Positions 39,941 to 48,757 of a stretch of 64,000 nucleotides of DNA are shown one piece after another (position 1 is the first letter of the stretch; the number at the start of each line of letters is the position of its first letter). Under the pieces are notes generated by a model. It had not been told where the DNA came from, ran no database searches, and worked only from the letters and a program-made list of their open reading frames with translations. Source of the DNA: Gemmobacter fulvus (GTDB taxonomy: Bacteria; Pseudomonadota; Alphaproteobacteria; Rhodobacterales; Rhodobacteraceae); NCBI RefSeq assembly GCF_018798885.1, contig NZ_CP076362.1:124001-188000 (forward strand), given 5' to 3'. The position numbers and the translations under genes were made by a program.

Positions 39941-40335
39941 TCAGCGGATCTGGGCGGTCTGATCGGAAAAGCGCAGCGTGACGGTCAGGCCGCCTTCATT
40001 CATCATCCAGGGCCGAAGGGTATAACGCCGCACGCCCCGTGCGTGCATCGGATCGGCATCTCGCACAGCGCGCGGGCCTGCTCTGCCCCGTCGGCCCGCA
40101 GGATGAACATGCCCTCGCCGGTGTGGTGCAGGCCATCCTCGGTCCAGAACGGTCCGGCGGCCAGCAGCGCGCCTGCACGCTCCAGCCGCACCTGATGCGC
40201 CAGATGGTCAGGCGTGACCGCATCCAGCAGATGTTCCTGGCCGGGCACCGGCGTGGTGAACACCACAAAAAGCTGCATCTGCAACATGCCGGCACATTCC
40301 TGTTCGATCATCGCGCGGGTGGGTTTGTAGGGCAT
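39941..40335 (-). pseudogene. YciI family gene interrupted by a frameshift
   Basis: The ATG frame from 40335 reads a typical YciI protein (MQLFVVFTTPVPGQEHLL, then GFWTEDGLHHTGEGMFIL-like) but goes off pattern after residue ~90 and stops at 40003. Reading the next frame from about 40070 restores the expected C-terminus: DADPMHARGVRRYTLRPWMM, then NEGGLTVTLRF, ending at TGA 39941-39943. The full span is 395 bases, one short of a multiple of three. So a 1-base deletion (or 2-base insertion) lies near 40058-40075. It could be a real lesion or a sequencing error. It starts 2 bases after the ABC permease gene, in that operon. Confidence 0.75.
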
Positions 40336-40337
40336 GA

Positions 40338-41138
40338 TCAGCCTTTCAGCTTGCGCGCGCGGTGCTGCATGCCGGTGAAAACCAGCAGCAGGGACGCCGA
40401 GAACAGGATCAGCAGGGTCGCCACGGCCATGACCGTCGGATCAAGGTTTTCGCGTGTCCCGCTCAGCAGCTCACGGGGCAGGGTGCGTTGTTCCGGCCCG
40501 GTCAGCAGGATGGCCACGACCACTTCGTCAAACGAGGTGGTGAACGCGAAAATCGCACCGGATACCACGCCGGGCAGGATGAGCGGAAAGGTGACGGCCC
40601 GGAAGGTGGTGACCGGGTTCGCCCCGAGGCTGGATGCCGCGCGGGCCAGGACCGGGTCCAGCTGCGCGACGGATGCGGTGACGGTGATCACCACAAACGG
40701 CACCGCCAGCGCCACATGCGCGAGGATCAGGCCGAGCAGGCTGTTCACCAGCCCGATGGCCGAAAACGCGAAATAGATGCCCACGGCGGTGATGATGGTG
40801 GGCACGATCATCGGTGACATCAGCGCCGCCACCAGCACGGATTTGCCACGAAAGCTGACCATCGACAGGCCAAGCGCGGCAAAGGTGCCAAGCGGCGTTG
40901 CAATCAGCACCGTGGCAGCGCCCACGATCAGGCTGTTGCGGATCGCTGCCCACCAGCGCCCGTCGGAAAACAGCTTGGCATACCATTGCAGCGAAAACCC
41001 CTCCAGCGGGTAGGTGAGGATGCTGGAGGTGTTGAACGACAGCGGAATGATGGCAAGGATCGGCGCGATCAGGAACAGCAGCACCAAGGCGCCGCAGATC
41101 TTGGTGGCAAGCCGCCAGAGTTTTGGGGTGTCGATCAT
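40338..41138 (-). CDS. Polyamine-type ABC transporter permease (PotC-like)
   Basis: The 266-residue inner-membrane protein has six hydrophobic segments and starts at ATG 41138; upstream frame extension into the other permease gene is rejected. The cytoplasmic coupling motif reads ARAASSLGANPVTTFRAVTFPLILPGV (EAA loop), about residues 165-192. Length equals PotC. It overlaps nothing but is 1 base from the stop of the PotB-like gene. It probably imports a cationic amine, amino alcohol or similar, given the kinase and transaminase genes upstream. Confidence 0.92.
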   Translation of the reverse strand: MIDTPKLWRLATKICGALVLLFLIAPILAIIPLSFNTSSILTYPLEGFSLQWYAKLFSDGRWWAAIRNSLIVGAATVLIATPLGTFAALGLSMVSFRGKSVLVAALMSPMIVPTIITAVGIYFAFSAIGLVNSLLGLILAHVALAVPFVVITVTASVAQLDPVLARAASSLGANPVTTFRAVTFPLILPGVVSGAIFAFTTSFDEVVVAILLTGPEQRTLPRELLSGTRENLDPTVMAVATLLILFSASLLLVFTGMQHRARKLKG

Positions 41139-41139
41139 C

Positions 41140-42345
41140 TCAGCCAAGCCCGATCCGGTCCACGCCGACCAAGCGGACATAGACGCCATACAGAAGGAAG
41201 GTGGCGGCCAGCAGAATGGCGCCCAGCGATGCGGCAAGCCCCCAGTTCACCGTCTGCGTGGTGTTGAAGGCGATGTAATAGGGCAGCAGCTGGTCGCCCG
41301 CGCCGCCCAGCAAAAGCGGGGTGATATAGTACCCCAGCGCCAGAATGAACACCAACAACCCGCCCGCCGAAATGCCCGGCACGATCTGCGGCAGGTAGAC
41401 GCTGAAAAAGCTGCGCAGGGCACCGGCCCCCAGCGAACTGGCGGCCAGTGTCTGATTGCGCGGCACATTGCGCATCGCCGCCAGAACAGGCAGCACCGCA
41501 TAGGGCAGCAGGATATGGGTCAGCGCGATCAGCACGCCGGTGCGGTTGAACACCAGCTCCAGCGGCTCGGCGATCAACCCGGTTTTCAGCAGGGCGCTGT
41601 TGACCAGCCCGTTCTTCTGCAAGATCACCATCCAGGCAGCAGAGCGCACCAGCAGCGATGTCCACAGCGGCAGCAGCAGCACGATCATCAGCAGCGATGA
41701 CAGCGTAAGGCCCGCCGTCTGCAACAGATAGGCGCAGGGCAGCGCCAGCAGCAGGGCAATCACCGTGACAGTAAAGGCGATGGACAGCGTGCGCAGCAGG
41801 ACATCCACATAGAGACGGCTTTCGGCGGGGGCGCGGGCAATCTCGCCTGCCGCATCGCGCCGCAGATCCAGCGCCACCAGCAGAAAGAAATCGCTGGCCG
41901 GGCCGCGCGCCCGGTGGATCGCGGTCCAGATGGCGGGCTGGCCCCAGGCCGGGTCCAGCGCGGGCAGATCGGTGGTCCAATCCCGGTCTTCGGGAAAGGC
42001 CCCCGACAGCGCGCGGGCGGTGTTGCTGATGACCGCGCGGAATTCCGGCCTGTCATAGGACAGGCGGCGGGCCGGAACGCCGGCGGTTCTGGTCTGGCGC
42101 GCGGCGTGCAGATCACGGGCCAGGGCTTCGAACACCGGGGCATCCGGCAGGCCGCGGCCATCCCATGTCCCGATGCGGTCGGTGGTCAGCGGCATCACCG
42201 AGGCCAGTTCGGTATCGCGGACTGACAGGCCCAGCATCCCGCCGATCGGCACGAAAAACACGGCCAGCAGGAAGGCGGCAAGCGGCAGGATCAGCAGCGC
42301 CGCGCCAGCCTTTCGAACGGAATCAGAGCGGAGGGAAGGGGCCAT
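41140..42345 (-). CDS. Polyamine-type ABC transporter permease (PotB-like, long form)
   Basis: The 401-residue permease is about 110 residues longer than E. coli PotB. The additional part lies after the first membrane span (about residues 40-160, charged and Trp/Asp-rich), predicted to be periplasmic. The rest has five membrane spans and the EAA loop AASSLGAGALRSFFSVYLPQIVPGI. I recall such extended forms in other alphaproteobacterial polyamine-type systems. It lies 66 bases after the substrate-binding protein gene in the leftward operon. Confidence 0.92.
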   Translation of the reverse strand: MAPSLRSDSVRKAGAALLILPLAAFLLAVFFVPIGGMLGLSVRDTELASVMPLTTDRIGTWDGRGLPDAPVFEALARDLHAARQTRTAGVPARRLSYDRPEFRAVISNTARALSGAFPEDRDWTTDLPALDPAWGQPAIWTAIHRARGPASDFFLLVALDLRRDAAGEIARAPAESRLYVDVLLRTLSIAFTVTVIALLLALPCAYLLQTAGLTLSSLLMIVLLLPLWTSLLVRSAAWMVILQKNGLVNSALLKTGLIAEPLELVFNRTGVLIALTHILLPYAVLPVLAAMRNVPRNQTLAASSLGAGALRSFFSVYLPQIVPGISAGGLLVFILALGYYITPLLLGGAGDQLLPYYIAFNTTQTVNWGLAASLGAILLAATFLLYGVYVRLVGVDRIGLG

Positions 42346-42411
42346 GGCGGCGTCAGTCTTTCTGATGGCAAGGGGTGCGGCACCGGCACGGCAGCCGGGG
42401 CCGCAATCAGA

Positions 42412-43452
42412 TCAGTTACCCGACCAGGTGGCGAAACGCGTGTTCAACGCGTCGATATTGGCGATCCAGAAGCCGGTATCCAGCGGCAGCGCCACCGAGA
42501 CATTGGCCTCGGCCGTGGGCAGGCTTGCGGCCAGCGCCGGGTCGAGCATCGCTTGCGCCTCGGTCACACCCACGCCACCGCCCAGCTGTTCCGGCCATTT
42601 CACCTGCACCTCGGGGCGGCTCATGAACTCCAAGAGCTTGTAGGCCGCTTCCAGATTTGGCGAGCCTTTCATCACCACCCAGCTGTCGACCAGAAACATC
42701 GAGCCATCATAGATCAGCTTGAAATTCGTGCCGTCGCTGGTGTTCGAATTGCCGACGCGGGTGTGATACGTGGTGGTCATTGCCACTTCGCCAGACCCCA
42801 GCAGCTGCATCGGCTGATTGCCCGAGGTCCACCACACGATATCGCCCTTGATTTCGTCCAGCTTGGCAAAGGCGCGATCCACACCTTCAGGGGTGGACAG
42901 AACGCTGTAGACATCGGCAGGCGCGACGCCATCGGCCATCAGCGCGAATTCCAGGTTCATCTTCGGGCCATTGCGCAGGGCGCGTTTGCCCGGAAACTTC
43001 GTGGTGTCCCAGAAATCGGCCCAGCCCTTCGGCCCTTCGGGCATCTTGTCGGCATCATAGGCGATGACAAGGCTGTAGATATTCGCCGGGATGCCGCAAT
43101 CGGTGGCGGTGCCCGGCAGATATTTTTCATAACCGCCCAGCTTGGCGGGATCCAGCACTTCGAACAGGCCCTCTTCGCAGCCGATCTCCAGCTCGTCGCC
43201 TTCCACCTCGATCACATCCCAGGTGTTGGCGTCGCCGCCCTGTGCCTTGGAGCGCAGGACGCCGACACCGCCTTCCCAGCTGTCTTCGGCCAGCGCCGTG
43301 CCGGTTTCTGCCGCAAACGGCGCAAAGAACACGGTGCGTTGCGCATCCTGAAAGATACCGCCCCAGGATACCACGGTCAGATCCCGCGCGGCGGCAAGGT
43401 TTGGCACGGTGGCAAGCGCCGCGACAGCGGCACAGTGCAACAAGCTTCTCAT
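42412..43452 (-). CDS. Extracellular polyamine-type substrate-binding protein (PotD-like)
   Basis: The 346-residue precursor has a signal peptide cut near residue 22 (LAAARD). The mature protein resembles PotD/PotF family receptors: LTVVSWGGIFQDAQRTVFF at the start, DVIEVEGDELEIGCEEGLFE (acidic, Trp-rich ligand region), WWTSGNQPMQLLGSGEVAM, and SWVVMKGSPN. The ligand is likely a cationic or zwitterionic amine, in keeping with the kinase and aminotransferase genes. It is second in the operon, 75 bases after the ATPase gene. Confidence 0.93.
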   Translation of the reverse strand: MRSLLHCAAVAALATVPNLAAARDLTVVSWGGIFQDAQRTVFFAPFAAETGTALAEDSWEGGVGVLRSKAQGGDANTWDVIEVEGDELEIGCEEGLFEVLDPAKLGGYEKYLPGTATDCGIPANIYSLVIAYDADKMPEGPKGWADFWDTTKFPGKRALRNGPKMNLEFALMADGVAPADVYSVLSTPEGVDRAFAKLDEIKGDIVWWTSGNQPMQLLGSGEVAMTTTYHTRVGNSNTSDGTNFKLIYDGSMFLVDSWVVMKGSPNLEAAYKLLEFMSRPEVQVKWPEQLGGGVGVTEAQAMLDPALAASLPTAEANVSVALPLDTGFWIANIDALNTRFATWSGN

Positions 43453-43527
43453 GTCAGTCTCCCTATGATCATCCGGTTCAGGCCGGTTTGCGTTGTTCCG
43501 GCGATTTGCTGCCGGTCGTGTGAGGCG

Positions 43528-44613
43528 TCAGGCACATGCCAGCAGGCGGCAGGCGCTGACGGGCATTTCGATGGTCACGCTGTCGCCCGGTGCAACGGCG
43601 GTGGCGTCCTCGGCATTGGCTTTCAGCACCAGCCTGCCAATGCCTGTCGCCTCCAGAACCACGCGGTTCTGATCGCCAAGATAGACGGTATCCACCACCC
43701 TTGCGGCGGCCTGCTGCGTGCCGGGCAGGGGCTTTGGCCCGGCAAGGCGGATGCTTTCGGGCCGCAGGTTGAAGGTCACACCGGCCCCGACAGAACAGCC
43801 CGTCTGCTGCGGCGCGAACAGGGTGCCGCCGTCGGCAAAGCGGACAACCGCATGGCCGCGCTCATGGCCGACAACCGTGCCGACCAGCCCGTTGTTTTCG
43901 CCGATAAAGGAGGCAACAAAAGGGGTTGCCGGGCGTTTGTAAAGCTCTTCCGGGGTGCCGATCTGTTCGATCTTGCCCTTGTTGAACACCACCACCCGGT
44001 CCGAAAGCGTCAGCGCCTCTGACTGGTCATGGGTGACAAACACCATCGTGGTGCCCAGCTCGCGGTGCAGGGTCTTCAGCTCTGATTGCAGATGTTCCCG
44101 CAGGTTCTTGTCCAGCGCGCCCAGCGGTTCATCCAGCACGATCAGCCGTGGCTTGAAGATCATCGCGCGGGCCAGGGCGACACGTTGCTGCTGCCCCCCC
44201 GAAAGCTGCACCGGGCGGCGATGGCCCATCGTCTCCAGATGCACCACGGCCAATGCGGCATCGACGCGGCGGGCCATCTCGGCCCGTGCCATGCCGCGCA
44301 CCTTCAACGGAAAGGCGAGGTTTTCGCGCACGGTCATATGCGGAAACAGCGCATAGTTCTGGAACACCACGCCGATGTTGCGTTTGTGCGCGGGCAGCTT
44401 TTCAATGCGCTTGCCATCCATTTCGATGCTGCCATCCGTCGGGCTTTCAAACCCGGCCAGCATCATCAGCGTGGTGGTTTTTCCCGACCCGGACGGGCCC
44501 AGAAAGGTGATGAATTCACCGTTCAGGATATCGAGGTCGATCGTGTCGATGGCGGTGTAGCTGCCATAGACCTTGGACACGCCACGGAGGCGGACAATGG
44601 GGGTGGGTGTCAT
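43528..44613 (-). CDS. Polyamine-type ABC transporter ATP-binding protein (PotA-like)
   Basis: The 361-residue ATPase has Walker A GPSGSGKTT (about 38-46), Q-loop FQNYALFPHMT, signature LSGGQQQRVALARA, Walker B LIVLDEPLGALD and a C-terminal TOBE domain (about 280-355) typical of PotA/FutC-type proteins. It is the first gene of the leftward transporter operon, so a promoter should lie in the 413-base gap upstream, where an ATAATATATCA repeat occurs. The order ATPase-receptor-PotB-PotC differs from E. coli potABCD. Confidence 0.95.
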   Translation of the reverse strand: MTPTPIVRLRGVSKVYGSYTAIDTIDLDILNGEFITFLGPSGSGKTTTLMMLAGFESPTDGSIEMDGKRIEKLPAHKRNIGVVFQNYALFPHMTVRENLAFPLKVRGMARAEMARRVDAALAVVHLETMGHRRPVQLSGGQQQRVALARAMIFKPRLIVLDEPLGALDKNLREHLQSELKTLHRELGTTMVFVTHDQSEALTLSDRVVVFNKGKIEQIGTPEELYKRPATPFVASFIGENNGLVGTVVGHERGHAVVRFADGGTLFAPQQTGCSVGAGVTFNLRPESIRLAGPKPLPGTQQAAARVVDTVYLGDQNRVVLEATGIGRLVLKANAEDATAVAPGDSVTIEMPVSACRLLACA

Positions 44614-45026
44614 GTCAGGGATCTTTCACACGCAAGCAGGTGGTCAGCAGGAAACAGCAGAGAGGCGTCTGGCATCGGGCAAGAGGCGGCGGCTGTGCCG
44701 GGCCTGTGGAGACGCGCGGCGGGTTCGGAGTGGGTCAGGTCAGGCCATCCGGGGCCTGCGGCGGTTTGGTTTTCTGTTCGGTCAATCTGCCGCCGGGGCC
44801 AGTCTCGCACCATACCCTTAATAGGCTACAGGTCTGGCGGTGGCGGGCTGGGGCGGGGATGAAGACCGCCGCACAGCCTACTGGTTTCATTCGGATAGTC
44901 AGGATGAAGCAGCACGGTTTTGCGGCCTCCTGTCGGGGTTCAAAGGCGGATCAATCTGCCATTCGTATAATATATCACAGGAACATCAAAGAATCGCAGC
45001 CAAAATTCTCCCCTTGGATCGCCGGA
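44614..45026. other. 413-base gap with no gene; probable promoter region of the PotA-like operon
   Basis: No reading frame here has a credible start, codon bias or family motif on either strand. The region separates the leftward kinase-aminotransferase operon (ends 45027) from the leftward ABC operon (starts 44613). Base composition turns distinctly AT-rich at about 44960-45005, the likeliest promoter zone. Confidence 0.6.
44967..44977. promoter_or_regulatory. Copy of the GntR-upstream motif
   Basis: ATAATATATCA matches all 11 bases of 27584-27594, with CAG against GAG on its right. The left arm of the inverted repeat is not conserved (GTATA for TGATA), so the symmetry is weaker. It lies about 350 bases upstream of the PotA-like start, in the only AT-rich stretch of the gap. 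Confidence 0.4.
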
Positions 45027-46025
45027 TCAGAGCCCGCGCTGATAGGCATCGGCCAGATCGAAAGCATCGCAGAGGAAGCGCGCCATCCGGTCCCGGGTGC
45101 CGGATTCCTCCAGCCGGGCTGCGGCCCAGCCGATATAGGACAGCGCACGCAGCAACAGGAACAGCGGCAGGGCTTGCAGATCCTGCGCGTGCAAAGCCCG
45201 CGCAGTGCGATACCCGGCAATCAGCGCGGCCTCGATCCGGCGATAATTCGGTTCGCGCCGGTTCTTGATCAGCGCCGTCGCAATGTCGAACATGCGCCAG
45301 CCGGGGCCTGAATCGTCGAAATCAATCATCTCGACCGTGGTGCCTGTCAGAAGCACATTCTCGCGCACCAGATCGGCGTGGATCAAGCCATAATCCAATC
45401 TGCCAAGGCGCGACAGGCCGGTTGCGGCCAGCGCCCGGATGGCCTGCAAGCGTGCCGCCTCCTCTGCGCGCAGGCCTGCGCAATCCCAGAACCGGCCCCA
45501 GAGTGGTGCTGCGCCAAGCAGCCCCTCGCCGTCCCAGGCCTTGCGGGCAAAGCCGGGCGGTGGCTGCCACCGATCCAGCGCGCTGTGCATCTGCGCCATG
45601 GTCCGGCCAAGGGCGGTGAACACCGATGTCAGCTGCGCGGCGGTCATGCCCAGCGGGATGCCCGTCTGGCCCAGCGGCGTGCCCTCCATCCACGAGACAA
45701 TATCGGCGTGAAGCGCGGGTTGCCCCACGTCTGCGGCAAGGGTGACGGTGGCGGCCCCCTCTGCCGTCAGGATCGGGCGGGGCACCCGCAGCCCGGTTGC
45801 GCGCAGCGCCGTCATCAGATGCAGCTCTGATGCCAGTTCTGCGGCGCTGTGATAGCCGGGGCGATGCAGGCGCAGCGCCGCTGGGCGGCCATCGGCAAGC
45901 TGCACCCGGAACACCGCGTTTTCGCGGTATTTCAGCAGGACAGGCGGGGTGCTCAGCCCCCATCGGGCCTGTGCCTGCACCGCGCGGGCTTGAAGCCGCC
46001 GCAGTAGAAGATCACCGCCGGTCAC
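45027..46025 (-). CDS. APH-fold kinase (hydroxylysine-kinase-like)
   Basis: The 332-residue product has the aminoglycoside-phosphotransferase/choline kinase fold. The catalytic loop is GLIHADLVRENVLL (His216, Asp218, Asn223) and the metal-binding motif is MIDFDDSG (Asp235). GTG 46025 overlaps the upstream aminotransferase stop (GTGA), so the two are coupled. In eukaryotes and many bacteria this kinase type pairs with AGXT2L-type phospho-lyases: it phosphorylates a hydroxyl of an amino alcohol (5-hydroxylysine, ethanolamine-like) and the PLP enzyme removes ammonia and phosphate. The linkage here supports that role; the substrate is not proven. Confidence 0.85.
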   Translation of the reverse strand: MTGGDLLLRRLQARAVQAQARWGLSTPPVLLKYRENAVFRVQLADGRPAALRLHRPGYHSAAELASELHLMTALRATGLRVPRPILTAEGAATVTLAADVGQPALHADIVSWMEGTPLGQTGIPLGMTAAQLTSVFTALGRTMAQMHSALDRWQPPPGFARKAWDGEGLLGAAPLWGRFWDCAGLRAEEAARLQAIRALAATGLSRLGRLDYGLIHADLVRENVLLTGTTVEMIDFDDSGPGWRMFDIATALIKNRREPNYRRIEAALIAGYRTARALHAQDLQALPLFLLLRALSYIGWAAARLEESGTRDRMARFLCDAFDLADAYQRGL

Positions 46026-47302
46026 AGGGTTGCCAGAGCGTCGTCCAGCACCTCCAGCATCAGATCGGCATTGTCGCGGCTGAACGGCATCGGCGGGCGG
46101 ATCTTGGTGGTGCATTCGCCCACGCCGATCTTGCCCATCAGGATGCCCCGGTCTTTCATGCCATTGATCAGCCGTGTGGCATGATCCGGGGCCGGTGTTC
46201 TGGCGGTGCGGTCCAGCATCAGCTCCGCCCCGAAGAACAGCCCCGTGCCGCGCACCATTCCGATCAGATCGTGACGTGCCGCCAGACGTTCAAGGCCGTG
46301 GCGGGCATAGTCCCCCACCGCGCGAGCATTCTCCATCAGGTTTTCGTCGCGCAATACATCCAGCACAACCAGGGCCGCAGCGCAGGACACCGGATTGCCG
46401 CCGAAGGTGTTGAAATAGCGAAAGGCCTTGCGGAACGCGTTCAGTGTGTCTGGCGTCGTCACCACTGCCCCCACCGGATGACCATTGGCCATCGGTTTTC
46501 CCAGTGTCACGATATCGGGCATGAAGCCCGCGCGTTGATGACCCCAGAAATGGCTGCCGGTGCGGCCAAAGCCGGGCTGCACCTCGTCGGCAATCACCAC
46601 CCCGCCCGCCTTGCGCACGGCGGCGATTGCGCCGTCCAGAAATCCGGGCGGCAGATCGGGAAAGCCTTCATTGGCGAAATAGGGGCAGAGGATGAAGGCC
46701 GAAAACCCGTGCGTCGTCGCCTCCAGATCGGCAATCGCCTGTTCGACCCGCGCGGTGAAGGCAGTCCCCGGCGCGCCGCCCAGAGGCCGCGCGCTGTCCG
46801 GGGCGGGCACATGGCGGACATGGCCACCAAAGCCCCCGACCGGCGGCATCCGGGTGGACAGTTGCGACACCGCCGTGGTGTTGCCATGATAGGTGTGATC
46901 GGTGGCAATGACCCCGGTCCTGCCGGTGACCGCCTGCGCCATCCGCAGGGCAATGTCATTCGCCTCGGACCCGGTGCAGGTCATGATGGCGGTGGACAAA
47001 GACGGATCAAACGTTGCGGTCAGCCGCTCGACATAACCAAGGATCCCCTCGTGCAGATAGCGGGTATGGGTGTTCAACAGGCTTGCCTGCCGGCAGATCG
47101 CCTCGACAACTGCCGGATGGCAATGCCCGACATGCGGCACATTGTTGTAGCAATCCAGATACTTGCGCCCGTCCGCATCCCACAGCCACACCCCGCTGCC
47201 CCGCACCAGATGCACCGGATCGGTATAGAAGGTGGACATGCCGCGCCCCAGCAGGCGTTCGCGCCGGGCTAGAAGGTCGGTGTTTGCCTGCATCTGTGTC
47301 AT
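46022..47302 (-). CDS. Class III PLP enzyme, phospho-lyase type (AGXT2L-like)
   Basis: The 426-residue protein has the class III aminotransferase fold with Asp239 (in VVIADEVQPGFGR) and the PLP lysine Lys269 (in VTLGKPMANG). CYNNVPHVGHCHPAVVEA and SLLNTHTRYLHEGI are the marks of the branch that holds ethanolamine-phosphate phospho-lyase and 5-phosphohydroxylysine phospho-lyase rather than ordinary transaminases. The APH-type kinase gene overlaps it. It should therefore eliminate phosphate and ammonia from a phosphorylated amino alcohol to give an aldehyde. Transaminase activity remains a possible alternative. Confidence 0.85.
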   Translation of the reverse strand: MTQMQANTDLLARRERLLGRGMSTFYTDPVHLVRGSGVWLWDADGRKYLDCYNNVPHVGHCHPAVVEAICRQASLLNTHTRYLHEGILGYVERLTATFDPSLSTAIMTCTGSEANDIALRMAQAVTGRTGVIATDHTYHGNTTAVSQLSTRMPPVGGFGGHVRHVPAPDSARPLGGAPGTAFTARVEQAIADLEATTHGFSAFILCPYFANEGFPDLPPGFLDGAIAAVRKAGGVVIADEVQPGFGRTGSHFWGHQRAGFMPDIVTLGKPMANGHPVGAVVTTPDTLNAFRKAFRYFNTFGGNPVSCAAALVVLDVLRDENLMENARAVGDYARHGLERLAARHDLIGMVRGTGLFFGAELMLDRTARTPAPDHATRLINGMKDRGILMGKIGVGECTTKIRPPMPFSRDNADLMLEVLDDALATL

Positions 47303-48654
47303 GCTTTCACCGCCGCCAGCCCGGCATCGAGGGCCGCAAGCATCCGGGCCACATGGTCCGAGGTGATGATCAGCGGCGGGGAAAAGATGATGTTGCTGCC
47401 CGATGTGCGCACCATGCAGCCCGCGTCATAGGTCACATCCTGCACGGTCTGCACCTTGTCCTTGCCCAGCCCGGTTCTGGTTTCGGGATCCGACACCAGC
47501 TCCAGCGCGCACATCAGCCCAATGCCGCGCACATCGCCGATCACCGCATGGCGCGACTTCAACGCGTGCAGACCCGCCATCAGCTCGGCCCCGCGCGCGG
47601 CGGCATTGGCGGCCAGATTCAGACGCTTTGCTTCGGCCAGCGTCGCCAGTGCCGCCGCCGCGCCGACCGGATGCCCGGAATAGGTATAGCCATGGCTGAT
47701 CAGCCCGCGCGTGTCGCTATTGGCCTCGAAGGCCTGCGCAATCCTGTCACTGATCATCGCCGCCCCAAAGGGGAAGTAGCCATTGGTGATGGCCTTGGCC
47801 GTGGCCATCAGATCGGGCTTCACCCCCCACAGGCGGCTGCCTGTCCAGGCGCCGGTGCGGCCGAAGGCGGTGATGACCTCGTCTGCGATCATCAGGATGC
47901 CGTGCCGGTCACAGATCGCGCGCAGCAAGGGCAGCAGCGTCGGATGCGGCACGATCACGCCACCGGCCCCCAGAACCGGCTCCACGATCAGGGCGGCGAT
48001 AGTATCTGCGCCCTGAAAGGCGATGTCATCCTCGAACTGGCGGGCAATGATGCGGGCCATCGCGGCGGGATTTTCGGTGTCCAGCGTGCTGCGATAGGGA
48101 TAGGGGGCGGGCAGATGGAACACGCCGTCCAGCATCGGTGCATAGTTGCGCCGGAACGCCGGATTGCCATTCACGGAGGCACCGCCGAAATGCGTGCCGT
48201 GATAGCCTTTCTTGAGCGCGAAGAATTTCGTGCGCTCGGGCTGGCCATTCACCTTGTGATACTGGCGGGCCAGCCGCAGGCAGGTTTCCACCGAATCCGA
48301 GCCGCCCGAGGTAAAGAACGCCCGTGTCAGCCCGTCTTCGCGGAACCATTCGGCCAGTTCGTAGGACAGTTCGATCTGCGGTGCATTCGCCGTGCCGCGA
48401 AAGACCGAATAATAGGGCAGGGCCTCCAGCTGATCGGCAATCGCCTGTTTCACCGGCGCGCTGGAATAGCCGAGATTGACGTTCCAAAGCCCGCCCACGC
48501 CGTCCAGCGCGGTCTTGCCGTGAATATCGGTGATCTCCACCCCCTGCGCCGCTGCGATGATGCGCGGCGGATGGGCCCGCATTTCCGCAGGATGCGCCAT
48601 TGGATGCCACATATGGCGGGCGTTGTTCTCGGTCAGGAAATTGGTGTCGCGCAT
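47299..48654 (-). CDS. Class III aminotransferase (omega-amino acid:pyruvate type)
   Basis: The 451-residue protein has Asp258 (in MIADEVITAFGRTG) and PLP-Lys287 (in ATAKAITNGYFP). NLGYSSAPVKQAIADQL and the YYSVFRGTANAP region match omega-amino acid, taurine or putrescine:pyruvate transaminases. It is first of the leftward three-gene unit and overlaps the phospho-lyase by 4 bases. It may process the terminal amine of an imported diamine or take the amine product of the kinase/phospho-lyase pair. No more specific substrate can be given. Confidence 0.92.
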   Translation of the reverse strand: MRDTNFLTENNARHMWHPMAHPAEMRAHPPRIIAAAQGVEITDIHGKTALDGVGGLWNVNLGYSSAPVKQAIADQLEALPYYSVFRGTANAPQIELSYELAEWFREDGLTRAFFTSGGSDSVETCLRLARQYHKVNGQPERTKFFALKKGYHGTHFGGASVNGNPAFRRNYAPMLDGVFHLPAPYPYRSTLDTENPAAMARIIARQFEDDIAFQGADTIAALIVEPVLGAGGVIVPHPTLLPLLRAICDRHGILMIADEVITAFGRTGAWTGSRLWGVKPDLMATAKAITNGYFPFGAAMISDRIAQAFEANSDTRGLISHGYTYSGHPVGAAAALATLAEAKRLNLAANAAARGAELMAGLHALKSRHAVIGDVRGIGLMCALELVSDPETRTGLGKDKVQTVQDVTYDAGCMVRTSGSNIIFSPPLIITSDHVARMLAALDAGLAAVKA

Positions 48655-48757
48655 CGGGGATCCATTCTGCTGGCGTCGGCCAAAGGTCTTTGGCCTGACC
48701 CTATCGGGCCGCAGGGGCGCGCGTCATTCCTCCTGAAAGGTGACGGTCTTTAGTGGA

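Noticed and set aside
44607-45311. Possible gene in the 413-base gap (open frames on both strands)
   Set aside because: Frames start with poor signals, lack family motifs and have Arg/Ser-rich, unbiased codons; the region is better read as a promoter.
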